Of a stretch of 64,000 nt of DNA, positions 43,767-52,603 are shown piece after piece (positions within the stretch are counted from its first letter, which is position 1; every line of letters begins with the position of its first letter). A program made the position numbers and the translations under genes. This DNA comes from Pedobacter ginsenosidimutans. GTDB taxonomy: Bacteria; Bacteroidota; Bacteroidia; Sphingobacteriales; Sphingobacteriaceae. The notes below the pieces were generated by a model that saw only the letters and a program-made list of their open reading frames with translations, had not been told where the DNA came from and ran no database searches. The stretch lies in assembly GCF_001442625.1 (NCBI RefSeq), contig NZ_LMZQ01000014.1, forward strand, positions 172,771 through 236,770, written 5' to 3'.

Positions 43767-43778
43767 TGTAGGCAATTT
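43767..43778 (+). promoter_or_regulatory. Candidate ECF promoter element before the second susC
   Basis: TGTAGGCAATTT, 94 nt before the SusC start codon and just after the ROK gene. Confidence 0.55.
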
Positions 43779-43872
43779 ATGTAAGCAAAATGCTCTTAAC
43801 TATAAAACCGGACGGATGGAAATCCTGAAGGCGGCAAACAATTAACCAAATACTTATTCAAAATTATTCATA

Positions 43873-46800
43873 ATGAATATGAAAAAATCTTTACAGCTAA
43901 CGTGCTTATTGCTCTATGCATCCACAGGCTTGTATGCAGCTGCACCAATCGAACATTTTAATCGTGCAGTTTCTTTCCATGCTGTTTATCAGGATGTGAT
44001 TAAAGGAACCGTAAAAGATGAAACCGGCGCTACCTTACCGGGTGTAACCATTATTATAAAAGGCGCACAGGGCGGCACCCAAACCAATACTTCAGGCCAA
44101 TATAGTATAACGGCTAAAACGGGTGATGTTTTGGTGTTTTCGTTTATCGGCTACCAGAGCAAAGAAGTTACTGTGGGTACGCAAAGTACCATTGATCTAA
44201 CTTTAACCCCTGATTCTAAAAATCTCGAAACCGTAGTGGTAACTGCCTTAGGGGTAAAAAGATCAGAAAAATCCTTAACCTATAATACACAACAGGTATC
44301 GGGCGATGAATTGTCAAAAGTAAAAAGCCCCAACTTAATGAACTCCCTGAACGGTAAAGTTGCAGGTTTAACCATTAGTCCAAGTGCATCGGGTGTTGGT
44401 GGTTCGGCAAAGGTAATTTTGAGAGGAAGCCGTTCGGTAAGCGGTAACAATCAACCTTTATATGTAATAGATGGGGTACCAATCAGTAATAATGGTAATG
44501 CCAATGGCCAGCAGAACAGTGTATTTGGTGGCGGTCAGGATGGTGGCGATGGTATTTCTAACCTTAATCCTGATGATATTGCAAGCATTACTGTTTTAGA
44601 AGGCGCATCAGCAGCTGCCCTTTACGGTAGCCAGGCACAGAACGGTGTAATTTTAATTACCACCAAACAGGGTAAAGCAGGTAAAGCCGAAATTGGTTTT
44701 TCATCCGGTGTAACCATTGATAATATTGCTTACGAGCCAAAGTTCCAAAACAGTTACGGACCTGCATCTACCATAATAAGAGATAGCTGGGGCGGCGGAA
44801 TCAGCAATACGACAGATAATTTAAAAGATTTTTTCAAAACGGGGATTAATACCTCGAATGCGATAAATCTTTCGGGCGGATCTGAAATAGCTCAAACCTA
44901 TTTTTCCTATTCAAACACCTATGCCAGTGGTATTCAACCAGGCAATAAGTTAAACCGGAACAACTTAAACCTGCGCGAAACAGCTAAATTTTTCGATAAT
45001 AAATTAACGGTAGATGGAAGTGTGAACTACATTAATCAACGCATCAACAACAGCCCACCTTTAGGTTTATATTTAAATCCGTTATTGGGTTTGTATCTTT
45101 TCCCCAGAGGTGTTGACATTACTCCTTATAAAGATCAGTATTTATTGGCTGGCAATACAGGTGCTGCACGCCAAAACTGGTTAGGCGGTCCGGCCGATAT
45201 TAACCAAAACCCATGGTGGTTGACCAATTTAAACCCAAATACATCTGTTCGTAACCGTTTCTTATTGAGCGGAAGCGTTAAATATGATGTTGCGCCATGG
45301 TTAAATGTACAGGTTAGGGGAAATATGGACCGTACTACGGATGATTATGAAAACCGGAGGTACTCGGGTATTGCGACCAATTTCAACTCTACCGGAACAG
45401 GTTATTTTGCACAGAGCAATCAAACCTATGTTCAGAAATATGTTGATGCGATTGCCAACATTACCATTCCAATGACCGGTTCTGATTTTAAAGTGAATGG
45501 ATTGATCGGTGGAAGCATTAACGACCAGAAAACTTCAGGTTTATCTTTAGGTGGCAACCTTTCGGCCGTTGATTTCTTCTCGCCTGCTAACACCATCGTT
45601 GCCCTTCCAGGTACCTTTAGCGGAAATACCTTAAGCAATGTAGTTCCCATTGTTCCTAATCACAGCCAGCTACAGGCCGTATTTGGTAACGCCAACATTT
45701 CTTATAAAGACTGGGCTTTCTTAACCGTAACAGGTAGAAACGATTGGTCTTCTAACCTATCGTATACACCAAACGATTCTTATTTTTATCCTTCGGTTGG
45801 TTTATCATTTATTGTTTCGCAGATGTTCAAACTTCCTGAGGCCATTACCTATGCCAAATTAAGAGGAACTTATGCAGAAGTTGGAAATACCGTACCGCCA
45901 TATCTCACTTTTATTCAAAACACCTTAAAATCAGATGGTGCATTAAATTTCAACACCAATGCTGCTTTCAGAGAGTTAAAACCTGAAAGAACAAAATCGT
46001 TCGAGGTAGGTACCGATTTACGTTTCCTGGCAAACAGGATCAATTTCAGCTTTACTTATTATAAAACCAATACCAAAAACCAGTATATCCCTGTAGTTGC
46101 ACCTCCTTCTTCATTGGTATCAACAGGATACCTGAATGCAGGTAATGTAGAGAACAAAGGTTTCCAGTTTATTTTAGGTGCTGATGTTATTAAAGGCGAC
46201 GGACTGAACTGGAACACTTCAATAAACGGTTCGTTAAACAGAAATAAAATTATTGATATCGCTTCAGCTGATAAAATTAACAGTGTAGATTTAACAGGCG
46301 CTGGCAATACTTCTTATATTTCGAGGTTAAAAGTGGGTGGTTCTTATGGCGATATTTATAGCTATACTTTACAAAGAGATGCACAGAACCGTATCATATT
46401 AGGTGGAGACGGCACAACAGCTTCGCCATATACACCGCTAAAAAGTAAAGAATTTAACTATGTAGGCAATCCTAACCCAAAATTCCAATTGGGCTGGAAC
46501 AACAGTTTCAATTACAAAGATTTTAGCTTAAGCTTCTTGGTTGACGGTAAATTTGGCGGTCAGGTATTATCGCTTACAGAAGCTTTAATGGACGAAGCAG
46601 GTGTATCTGAAGCAACTGGTAATGCCAGGGCCCAGGGCGGCGTTAAAATTGATGGTGTAGATACAAAAGGTAATGCAGTATCAACAACCGTTAATCCACA
46701 AGCATACTATTCATTTGTTGGGGGCAGATCGGGCGTATCAGGCGAATATATCTATAGCGCTACAGTAGTACGTTTAAGAGAAGCTGCTTTAGGTTATACC

Positions 46801-46992
46801 CTTCCCTTAACTGGTAAAACGTTTAAAAGTGTTAAATTTTCGGTTACCGGCAGAAACCTGTTTTATTTCTATAAAAAGGCGCCTTTCGATCCGGAAATCA
46901 CCATGTCTACCGGGAACGGTTTATCTGGTGTAGATGTTTTTAACCAACCTGCAACACGCAGTTTAGGCTTCAATCTAAATTTATCATTTTAA
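43873..46992 (+). CDS. SusC/RagA TonB-dependent transporter
   Basis: A 1039-residue outer-membrane transporter: signal peptide to about residue 22 (STGLYAAA), CarboxypepD-regulatory-like domain about 45-120 (IKGTVKDETGATLPGVTI), a plug with VVVTALGVKRSEKSL, then KVILRGSRSVSGNNQPLYVI and the barrel ending LGFNLNLSF. It has no STN domain, unlike the minus-strand SusC, so it imports without signalling. An ATG at 43879 is an alternative start. Its SusD partner follows 18 nt later. Confidence 0.96.
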   Translation: MNMKKSLQLTCLLLYASTGLYAAAPIEHFNRAVSFHAVYQDVIKGTVKDETGATLPGVTIIIKGAQGGTQTNTSGQYSITAKTGDVLVFSFIGYQSKEVTVGTQSTIDLTLTPDSKNLETVVVTALGVKRSEKSLTYNTQQVSGDELSKVKSPNLMNSLNGKVAGLTISPSASGVGGSAKVILRGSRSVSGNNQPLYVIDGVPISNNGNANGQQNSVFGGGQDGGDGISNLNPDDIASITVLEGASAAALYGSQAQNGVILITTKQGKAGKAEIGFSSGVTIDNIAYEPKFQNSYGPASTIIRDSWGGGISNTTDNLKDFFKTGINTSNAINLSGGSEIAQTYFSYSNTYASGIQPGNKLNRNNLNLRETAKFFDNKLTVDGSVNYINQRINNSPPLGLYLNPLLGLYLFPRGVDITPYKDQYLLAGNTGAARQNWLGGPADINQNPWWLTNLNPNTSVRNRFLLSGSVKYDVAPWLNVQVRGNMDRTTDDYENRRYSGIATNFNSTGTGYFAQSNQTYVQKYVDAIANITIPMTGSDFKVNGLIGGSINDQKTSGLSLGGNLSAVDFFSPANTIVALPGTFSGNTLSNVVPIVPNHSQLQAVFGNANISYKDWAFLTVTGRNDWSSNLSYTPNDSYFYPSVGLSFIVSQMFKLPEAITYAKLRGTYAEVGNTVPPYLTFIQNTLKSDGALNFNTNAAFRELKPERTKSFEVGTDLRFLANRINFSFTYYKTNTKNQYIPVVAPPSSLVSTGYLNAGNVENKGFQFILGADVIKGDGLNWNTSINGSLNRNKIIDIASADKINSVDLTGAGNTSYISRLKVGGSYGDIYSYTLQRDAQNRIILGGDGTTASPYTPLKSKEFNYVGNPNPKFQLGWNNSFNYKDFSLSFLVDGKFGGQVLSLTEALMDEAGVSEATGNARAQGGVKIDGVDTKGNAVSTTVNPQAYYSFVGGRSGVSGEYIYSATVVRLREAALGYTLPLTGKTFKSVKFSVTGRNLFYFYKKAPFDPEITMSTGNGLSGVDVFNQPATRSLGFNLNLSF

Positions 46993-47010
46993 TTCTATTC
47001 AAAAAACAAC

Positions 47011-48645
47011 ATGAAAACTATATATCATAAATCCTCTAATAACAGGATTAAAGGATTGTCTGCTGTTTTGCTGGCATCTTTGATGGCCTTAAATTTTGGA
47101 TGTACAAAAAACTTTGAAGATTTTAACACCAACCCAACTGCGTTGTCACCTGAGCAGACTACTGCGCTTTTAAAATCGGCAATTGGTCCAATAGAGCAGG
47201 AAATTTTCCACAACTATCAGATCGCACAAAACCTCAGTGCCGATGCTTTTAGTGGCTACATGATGGCACCTAACCCTTTTGGAGGAATCAACAACATGAG
47301 CTATTCACTTAACGATGGTTGGAACAGTGCCGGTTTTAACGACCAGTACAACTATGTAATGGCTCCAATTTCTAAAATCGGCCAGAGTGAGGTGAAAACC
47401 AAATCGCCGGAAGCCTGGGGAATTGCCCTTTTGGTTCAGGTAATGGCCATGAGTAGGGTTACCGACAAATTTGGTCCTATTCCATATACTACAGCTGGTT
47501 CTTCATTGGTATCTACACCTTATGAGGATCAGAAAACAGTTTATAATGCTTTTTTTAAACAAATCGATACAGCAGCCAATAACTTACAAGCTTATATTGC
47601 AGCAAACCCTGGTAAAACGGCTTTTTATGATAAAGGCGATTTAATCTATGCAGGTGATCCGGTGAAATGGTTAAAATTGGCCAACTCTTTACGTTTGCGT
47701 TTAGCTACTCGTATTGTAAAGGCCGATGCGGCTACAGCAAAACTTCAGGCCGAAAAAGCCTTAAGCGCACCTGGAGGTTTATTAACAACCGCAGCAGATA
47801 ATGCAGCAGTAGCACAGTCGGGCACAAGAGATAACGATTTATGGGTGGTTACCGTTGCTTATGATGGAGATAATGCTTTAGGCGCAGCTTTACAAACGTA
47901 CTTGGTAGGCTATAACGATCCGCGTTTACCGGTTTACGCCAGACCTGCTACCGATCCTTTATTTACGGGGCAATATGTAGGAATCAGATCGGGTGCAAAT
48001 ACTTCATTTAATGGTTTGGGTAAAGCAGGTTATAAAACTTATTCTACCTTAAACTCTACTGATAATTTAAAATCACCAATCGGACAAAAAGCACCACAAA
48101 TTTTAATGACTGCTGCTGAGGTTTGGTTTTTAAAGGCTGAGGCTGCATTACGTGGCTGGACAGGTGCGGGAGATGCACAAACCAACTATGAAACCGGAAT
48201 TACCACCTCATTACAGCAATGGAATGTAGCTCCGGGAAGTTATTTATCAGATGCAACCAGTACACCTACTGCTTATGTTGATCCGAAAAATGCCGCAAAC
48301 AATGCTGCAGCTGTAAGTACAATAACCGTAAAATGGGACCCTACTTCTACCAATGAACAAAAATTAGAGCGCATTATTACACAAAAATGGTTGGCTATTT
48401 TCCCTGACGGACAGGAAGCCTGGTCTGAATACAGACGTACGGGTTACCCTAAGTTATTTACAGTAGCCAATAATAACAGTGGCGGATCTATCAATACCCA
48501 AACCCAGATCAGAAGATTACCATTCCCATCAACCGAATATGGAAACGGAAACAGCGCCGAGGTTGTTAAAGCGGTTGGCCTCTTAGGCGGACCAGACAAC
48601 GGTGGCACCAGATTATGGTGGGACGTGAATAAAGCGAACTTCTAA
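47011..48645 (+). CDS. SusD/RagB-family outer-membrane lipoprotein
   Basis: A 544-residue glycan-binding lipoprotein, SusD-like group 2. The lipobox FGC is at about residue 31 after an unusually long basic N-terminus. FNTNPTALSPEQTTALL and the late AAEVWFLKAEAALRGWTG plus RTGYPKLF are shared with the other SusD. It forms the lid of the preceding SusC. A terminator follows, partly separating it from the GH18 gene. Confidence 0.95.
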   Translation: MKTIYHKSSNNRIKGLSAVLLASLMALNFGCTKNFEDFNTNPTALSPEQTTALLKSAIGPIEQEIFHNYQIAQNLSADAFSGYMMAPNPFGGINNMSYSLNDGWNSAGFNDQYNYVMAPISKIGQSEVKTKSPEAWGIALLVQVMAMSRVTDKFGPIPYTTAGSSLVSTPYEDQKTVYNAFFKQIDTAANNLQAYIAANPGKTAFYDKGDLIYAGDPVKWLKLANSLRLRLATRIVKADAATAKLQAEKALSAPGGLLTTAADNAAVAQSGTRDNDLWVVTVAYDGDNALGAALQTYLVGYNDPRLPVYARPATDPLFTGQYVGIRSGANTSFNGLGKAGYKTYSTLNSTDNLKSPIGQKAPQILMTAAEVWFLKAEAALRGWTGAGDAQTNYETGITTSLQQWNVAPGSYLSDATSTPTAYVDPKNAANNAAAVSTITVKWDPTSTNEQKLERIITQKWLAIFPDGQEAWSEYRRTGYPKLFTVANNNSGGSINTQTQIRRLPFPSTEYGNGNSAEVVKAVGLLGGPDNGGTRLWWDVNKANF

Positions 48646-48660
48646 CACACAAACACCACC

Positions 48661-48693
48661 AGGTAGGATAACGAAAGTTGTCCTACCTTTTTT
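48661..48693 (+). terminator. Terminator or attenuator between susD and the GH18 gene
   Basis: A 12-bp stem (AGGTAGGATAAC / GTTGTCCTACCT, one wobble) with a GAAA loop and five T residues. It should reduce transcription into the GH18 gene, or set transporter and enzyme ratios. Confidence 0.85.
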
Positions 48694-48730
48694 ATACCAA
48701 ACCAATTTCTAACCAAAATTTTTTAAACCT

Positions 48731-50356
48731 ATGAGAAAACTAACCGTTTTCGGCCTACTGCTGTTAACAGCTTTCGCCCTGTTGTATGCTTGTAAAAAAG
48801 CCAATTCTGAAAAAGAATACGATCAATTAAGCACCAAAGGTACCGCCAGAGCCGCTACCAATGCCTCTGCCCTGGCTCTAACTGCTCCATTCATGACCGC
48901 CTATGTAGAGGTTAACAGTAACAATTTTGTAAATCCGGGCTGTTATACCTACGGAACTTCTGCCACTCAGTTATTTGGTGTTTCTGTTATTTTCGCTGCC
49001 AATATCAATTCGGTAAATGGCGTACCAACTTTGTATTTCAATCCACAGGTACAAGAAACCTTAAATTCGGGCAAGGTGGCTTACCTTAAATCATTAGGCA
49101 TAAAAGTAGTGCTCGATGTACTTGGAAATCACCAGGATGCTGGATGGGGTTGTTTTACCACTTATGCCCAGGCCGATGCCTTTGCCATCCAATGTGCCAA
49201 CGCTGTACAACAGTATGGTTTAGATGGGATTGATATCGACGATGAGTATTCTTCGTGCACTGCAAATGATGGCTCATTAGTACTTGCAGCAGCAGCACTT
49301 AGGTCGCGTATGGGTACCGATAAACTCATTACCATGGCCGCATTTAATCAGGCCAATTATTTTACCTCTACTTATAACAACCAAAAACTTGGCGATATTT
49401 TAGATTATGTATTTGAGCAAACTTACTTCTCTACAAATTATGCTGGTCGATTACAGCCCTACATTAATGCTGGCGTACCCAAGAGTAAATTGGGTTTAGG
49501 TACTGATTTGGGGAATAGCGATCAGGCAGCAGTAGCCACTTATGTAAAAAACAATGGTTTGGCCAGTGCGATGGTTTACAACGTAGCAAATAATTCGCAA
49601 ACTAAGTTATCGGCCATGTCTAACGTACTTTATGGATCAGCAACTGCAGTAAAACCAAATTGTATTGATGGCACTGGTGGAACACCACAGCCAGCTGGAA
49701 ACCGTTCGTTGGTTTTCGATGGCACTAATGAATACTTAAATTCGAATACGTTTAATCTTGCAGGCACTAGCTTAACTTATGAAGCATGGGTTAAGCCAAC
49801 TGCTTTTAAAGCTACTGCGCCAAATATTTCGACCATTATGGGTATTGAAATGAGTGATGCCAACGTGGCTTTACTCCGTTTGGGTGATGCTTCTCTAGCC
49901 AACAATAAAGTACAGTTTGTATTGAACACAGGTGGCGCAACGCCTAAAAAACTAAACTCTGCTACAGCGCTAAACGCCAATACCTGGTATCATATTGCAG
50001 CAACCTACGATGGCTCGACGATGAAAATTTACATCAATGGAACTTTAGATGCCAGCATGAACGCTACAGGCACTATCGCTGCTAACGGAACATTTCAGAT
50101 TTCGAGAAGCTGGGATGCCAACAGAGGTTTTAACGGTCAGTTTGATGAAATGCGGGTTTGGAAATCAGCATTGGCACAGTCGACAATTTCGGCCAATAAA
50201 TGCAGTGTAAGTGCTACAAGTACCAACTTAGAGGCGTATTGGAAATTCGACGAAGGTACAGGAACCACCATTGCAGATGCAACCGGGCATGGCCACAGCG
50301 CAGGCTTGCTTAACATGGAGAGTACTGATTGGTCTACTTCCGTTCCTTGTTTATAG
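48731..50356 (+). CDS. GH18 endo-beta-N-acetylglucosaminidase-like lipoprotein with LamG domain
   Basis: A 541-residue surface lipoprotein (lipobox LLYAC, Cys21). The GH18 domain (about 50-320) carries LDGIDIDDEY with D165, D168, D170 and catalytic Glu172. This GH18 variant, with DD-E-Y after the core, is typical of ENGases such as Endo F/H that cut the GlcNAc-GlcNAc core of N-glycans. A LamG/jelly-roll domain (about 325-541; LVFDGTNEYLNS, WYHIAATYDGS, FDEMRVW) probably binds carbohydrate. Beside SusCD and a ROK kinase, it likely frees glycans from glycoproteins outside the cell. A chitinase-like activity remains possible. Confidence 0.9.
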   Translation: MRKLTVFGLLLLTAFALLYACKKANSEKEYDQLSTKGTARAATNASALALTAPFMTAYVEVNSNNFVNPGCYTYGTSATQLFGVSVIFAANINSVNGVPTLYFNPQVQETLNSGKVAYLKSLGIKVVLDVLGNHQDAGWGCFTTYAQADAFAIQCANAVQQYGLDGIDIDDEYSSCTANDGSLVLAAAALRSRMGTDKLITMAAFNQANYFTSTYNNQKLGDILDYVFEQTYFSTNYAGRLQPYINAGVPKSKLGLGTDLGNSDQAAVATYVKNNGLASAMVYNVANNSQTKLSAMSNVLYGSATAVKPNCIDGTGGTPQPAGNRSLVFDGTNEYLNSNTFNLAGTSLTYEAWVKPTAFKATAPNISTIMGIEMSDANVALLRLGDASLANNKVQFVLNTGGATPKKLNSATALNANTWYHIAATYDGSTMKIYINGTLDASMNATGTIAANGTFQISRSWDANRGFNGQFDEMRVWKSALAQSTISANKCSVSATSTNLEAYWKFDEGTGTTIADATGHGHSAGLLNMESTDWSTSVPCL

Positions 50357-50384
50357 GTTTTCTTCATAATTTTTAAATTTTTAG

Positions 50385-50447
50385 TGGCGGGTGTTTTCAC
50401 CCGCCATTAAGAAAACTCAATGGACGGTGTCCTCACCGTCCATTTTA
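50385..50447 (+). terminator. Twin hairpin terminators after the GH18 gene
   Basis: First hairpin: TGGCGGGTG, TTTT loop, CACCCGCCA (50385-50406). Second: AATGGACGGTG, TCCT loop, CACCGTCCATT (50419-50444), then TT. Both share a GGTG/CACC top. Confidence 0.7.
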
Positions 50448-50503
50448 AACTTTCCGCCTTTGTTTTCTACATACGCTTTTCTATAGTAAAGCGTTTCTAT
50501 AAC

Positions 50504-50707
50504 TTAGGCCTTAGCTTCAAATTCGATATTATATCGATTTAGCCATTTGCTTACTAGCATACCATTTCTATCTTTGTAACCGTTATCTTTGCACGGATAC
50601 AGATATAGGTTTAAAAAACTGTGATTTTTTTCATGATTAAAATAACAAAACTGTACTCGTTTTTGTCCCCCTTTTGGAATAGGATGCGTAATAGCACCAA
50701 TAGACAC
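50504..50707 (-). CDS. Possible small protein, 67 residues
   Basis: A GTG-started frame encoding a globular-looking peptide with several aromatic residues and a Cys (KRVQFCYFNHEKNHSFLNLY; DRNGMLVSKWLNRYNIEFE). Composition looks protein-like, but I recognise no family, the start is GTG, and no promoter is clear beyond a weak TACCTTCA box. It could be a remnant of a longer gene. Confidence 0.35.
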   Translation of the reverse strand: MSIGAITHPIPKGGQKRVQFCYFNHEKNHSFLNLYLYPCKDNGYKDRNGMLVSKWLNRYNIEFEAKA

Positions 50708-50758
50708 TATTTGAAGGTAGAATATAATTTTTAATTTTAAACGCTTAATTTTACCCGA

Positions 50759-52603
50759 ATGGATATCTTATCATACCTATTAGAACTCTTGCAGCAACGC
50801 AAAGAAGTTGGTATTACCGGCTTGGGCACTTTTTATAAGAAGAAATACCCAGGAAGATACGATAAGGAAAAACAAACGTTTTTGCCTCCTGGATATACGC
50901 TGCAATTTTCAGCGGAAGCAACCGAAGAAGACGCTTTAGCCAATTTCATTTCGGCTAAGACAAGCATCACCTCAGAAGATGCCCGCAATCACATTGCCCA
51001 GTTTGTTGAAGAAGTAAATCAAAAATTAGAATTAGACCATGAGGCCGAGTTGCAAAATACTGGTCGTTTATTTTTTACCGAACAAGGATTAGGTTTCGAA
51101 CCGGTTAAAAACATGAACTATGGTTCTGAATTTTACGGACTTCCATCATTACCAGAAACTGCAATTGAGGAAACAAAAGCTGATTCACCTCAACAAGAGG
51201 AAGAGGTTTACGACGAAATTGCTGAAGCACCAGTGGTACCATCACCATTTGAGAATAAATCATACCAGGCTCCGGTAATCGAAAATGTAGAATTGGATGA
51301 AGTTAAAGATGATCTTAAAAACACTTTAAAACACTCAGAAAATCCTGTAGAAGAAATTGTTGAAGCACCAGAATTTATTAAGGAACAGCACGAAGAACAT
51401 CCAAACCGTTTTGGTCATACACCAGAATCGGAAGTAGAAAATACCGCTGCTGAGCAACATGTGATTGAAAAGTCTGAATCTGATGAAGCACAAGAAGAAA
51501 TAGCAAATACGACTGAAGAAGTACCAGAATCAGAAGTTGAAAATATTGCCACTGAACAACCTGCTATTGAAACGCCTGAATCTGATGAAACACAAGAAGA
51601 AATAGAAGAAGTAGCAAATACGACTGAAGAAGTAGAAGTTCCTGAATCAGTTGTGGCACAGCATGAGGAGCATCCAGACCGTTTTGGTCATACGCCAGAA
51701 TCGGAAGTAGAAAATATCGCGGCCGAACCTCAGAAAATTGAGACACCTGAATCTGACGATACACAAGACGAAGTAATTGCAATAGAAAATACCTCAGTAC
51801 CTGAAGAAATCAATACTGTAGAAGTACCAGAAGCAGTTCTCCCACAAACCAAGCCTTCGAGCCGTTTCTCGCTTAGGTCGGAAACAGAGGAACCAAAAAC
51901 ATATATCAATTTAGAAGACGAAGCTAAAAAAGAAGAACCTGTAATTGAAGCTCCAGCCTTTATAAAAGAGCAACATGCAGAGCATCCTAACCGTTTTGGT
52001 CACGACCCAATTGAACATGGAGACGAAACGCGACAAGGTATGTCAACCTGGTTGATGATTACAATTGCAGTGTTAGCTTTGGTTGTTATTGCAGCGATAA
52101 CCTATCTGGTTAAACCAGAATTATTTACAGGCGGAACAACTGAAACGGTAAAGCCTGCACAAGTAATTATCGATTCGCCAAAGGTTGTTGTTGATACCCT
52201 AAAAGCAAGACAGGATTCAATAGCCAAAACAGATAGCATTTTAAAGGCCAATCAAGTTCAGAAAAAAGCAGATACAGTTAAAAAAATAGCGGCAAAACCT
52301 GTTGTTAAACCTACTGGAGAAGCTCCAAAAGAAAATAAAATTGTACCAAACACTGGTCCTTCTACGTTTTACGTTATTGCAGCATCTTTTCAATCAGAGA
52401 AAAAAGCACTTGTGTTTATTAAGCAAATGGAAAAAATCGGTTTAAATGCCGAAATCGCAAAAGTACCTGGCCGTTTAAAAAAGGTAAGTATAGCGAGTTT
52501 CACAACTGAAAAGGAAGCTAAAGAACAGAAAGATATTTTACAGAAAAAACTAAAAGGAAAAGGATATTTCGTACAACAAAAATCTAACAACACACAACCA
52601 TAA
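50759..52603 (+). CDS. HU-like/SPOR membrane protein
   Basis: A 614-residue protein. N-terminal HU/CCDC81-like domain at about 1-120 (EVGITGLGTFYKKKYPGRY; NTGRLFFTEQGLGFEP), a long acidic region with three copies of an EHPxRFGH motif (codons near 51398, 51671, 51983), one transmembrane helix (about 431-452) and a C-terminal SPOR domain (about 536-610; TFYVIAASFQSEKKALVFIK). SPOR domains bind denuded peptidoglycan at division sites, and HU folds can bind DNA. The topology would put HU in the cytosol and SPOR in the periplasm. Its stop overlaps exbB. Confidence 0.88.
   Translation: MDILSYLLELLQQRKEVGITGLGTFYKKKYPGRYDKEKQTFLPPGYTLQFSAEATEEDALANFISAKTSITSEDARNHIAQFVEEVNQKLELDHEAELQNTGRLFFTEQGLGFEPVKNMNYGSEFYGLPSLPETAIEETKADSPQQEEEVYDEIAEAPVVPSPFENKSYQAPVIENVELDEVKDDLKNTLKHSENPVEEIVEAPEFIKEQHEEHPNRFGHTPESEVENTAAEQHVIEKSESDEAQEEIANTTEEVPESEVENIATEQPAIETPESDETQEEIEEVANTTEEVEVPESVVAQHEEHPDRFGHTPESEVENIAAEPQKIETPESDDTQDEVIAIENTSVPEEINTVEVPEAVLPQTKPSSRFSLRSETEEPKTYINLEDEAKKEEPVIEAPAFIKEQHAEHPNRFGHDPIEHGDETRQGMSTWLMITIAVLALVVIAAITYLVKPELFTGGTTETVKPAQVIIDSPKVVVDTLKARQDSIAKTDSILKANQVQKKADTVKKIAAKPVVKPTGEAPKENKIVPNTGPSTFYVIAASFQSEKKALVFIKQMEKIGLNAEIAKVPGRLKKVSIASFTTEKEAKEQKDILQKKLKGKGYFVQQKSNNTQP

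Larger units (their letters stand above)
50357..50758. other. Intergenic region with twin hairpins
   Basis: About 400 bases. Contains two strong hairpins (50385-50406, 50419-50444) and a weak minus-strand frame (50504-50707). A TAATTTTA box (50746-50753) lies 5 nt before the next start codon and would give an almost leaderless transcript. Confidence 0.55.

Noticed and set aside
51398..52020. Repeated units in the SPOR gene that could suggest a CRISPR-like array.
   Set aside because: Spacing is irregular and in frame; they are internal protein repeats. No CRISPR array or cas gene was seen in the window.
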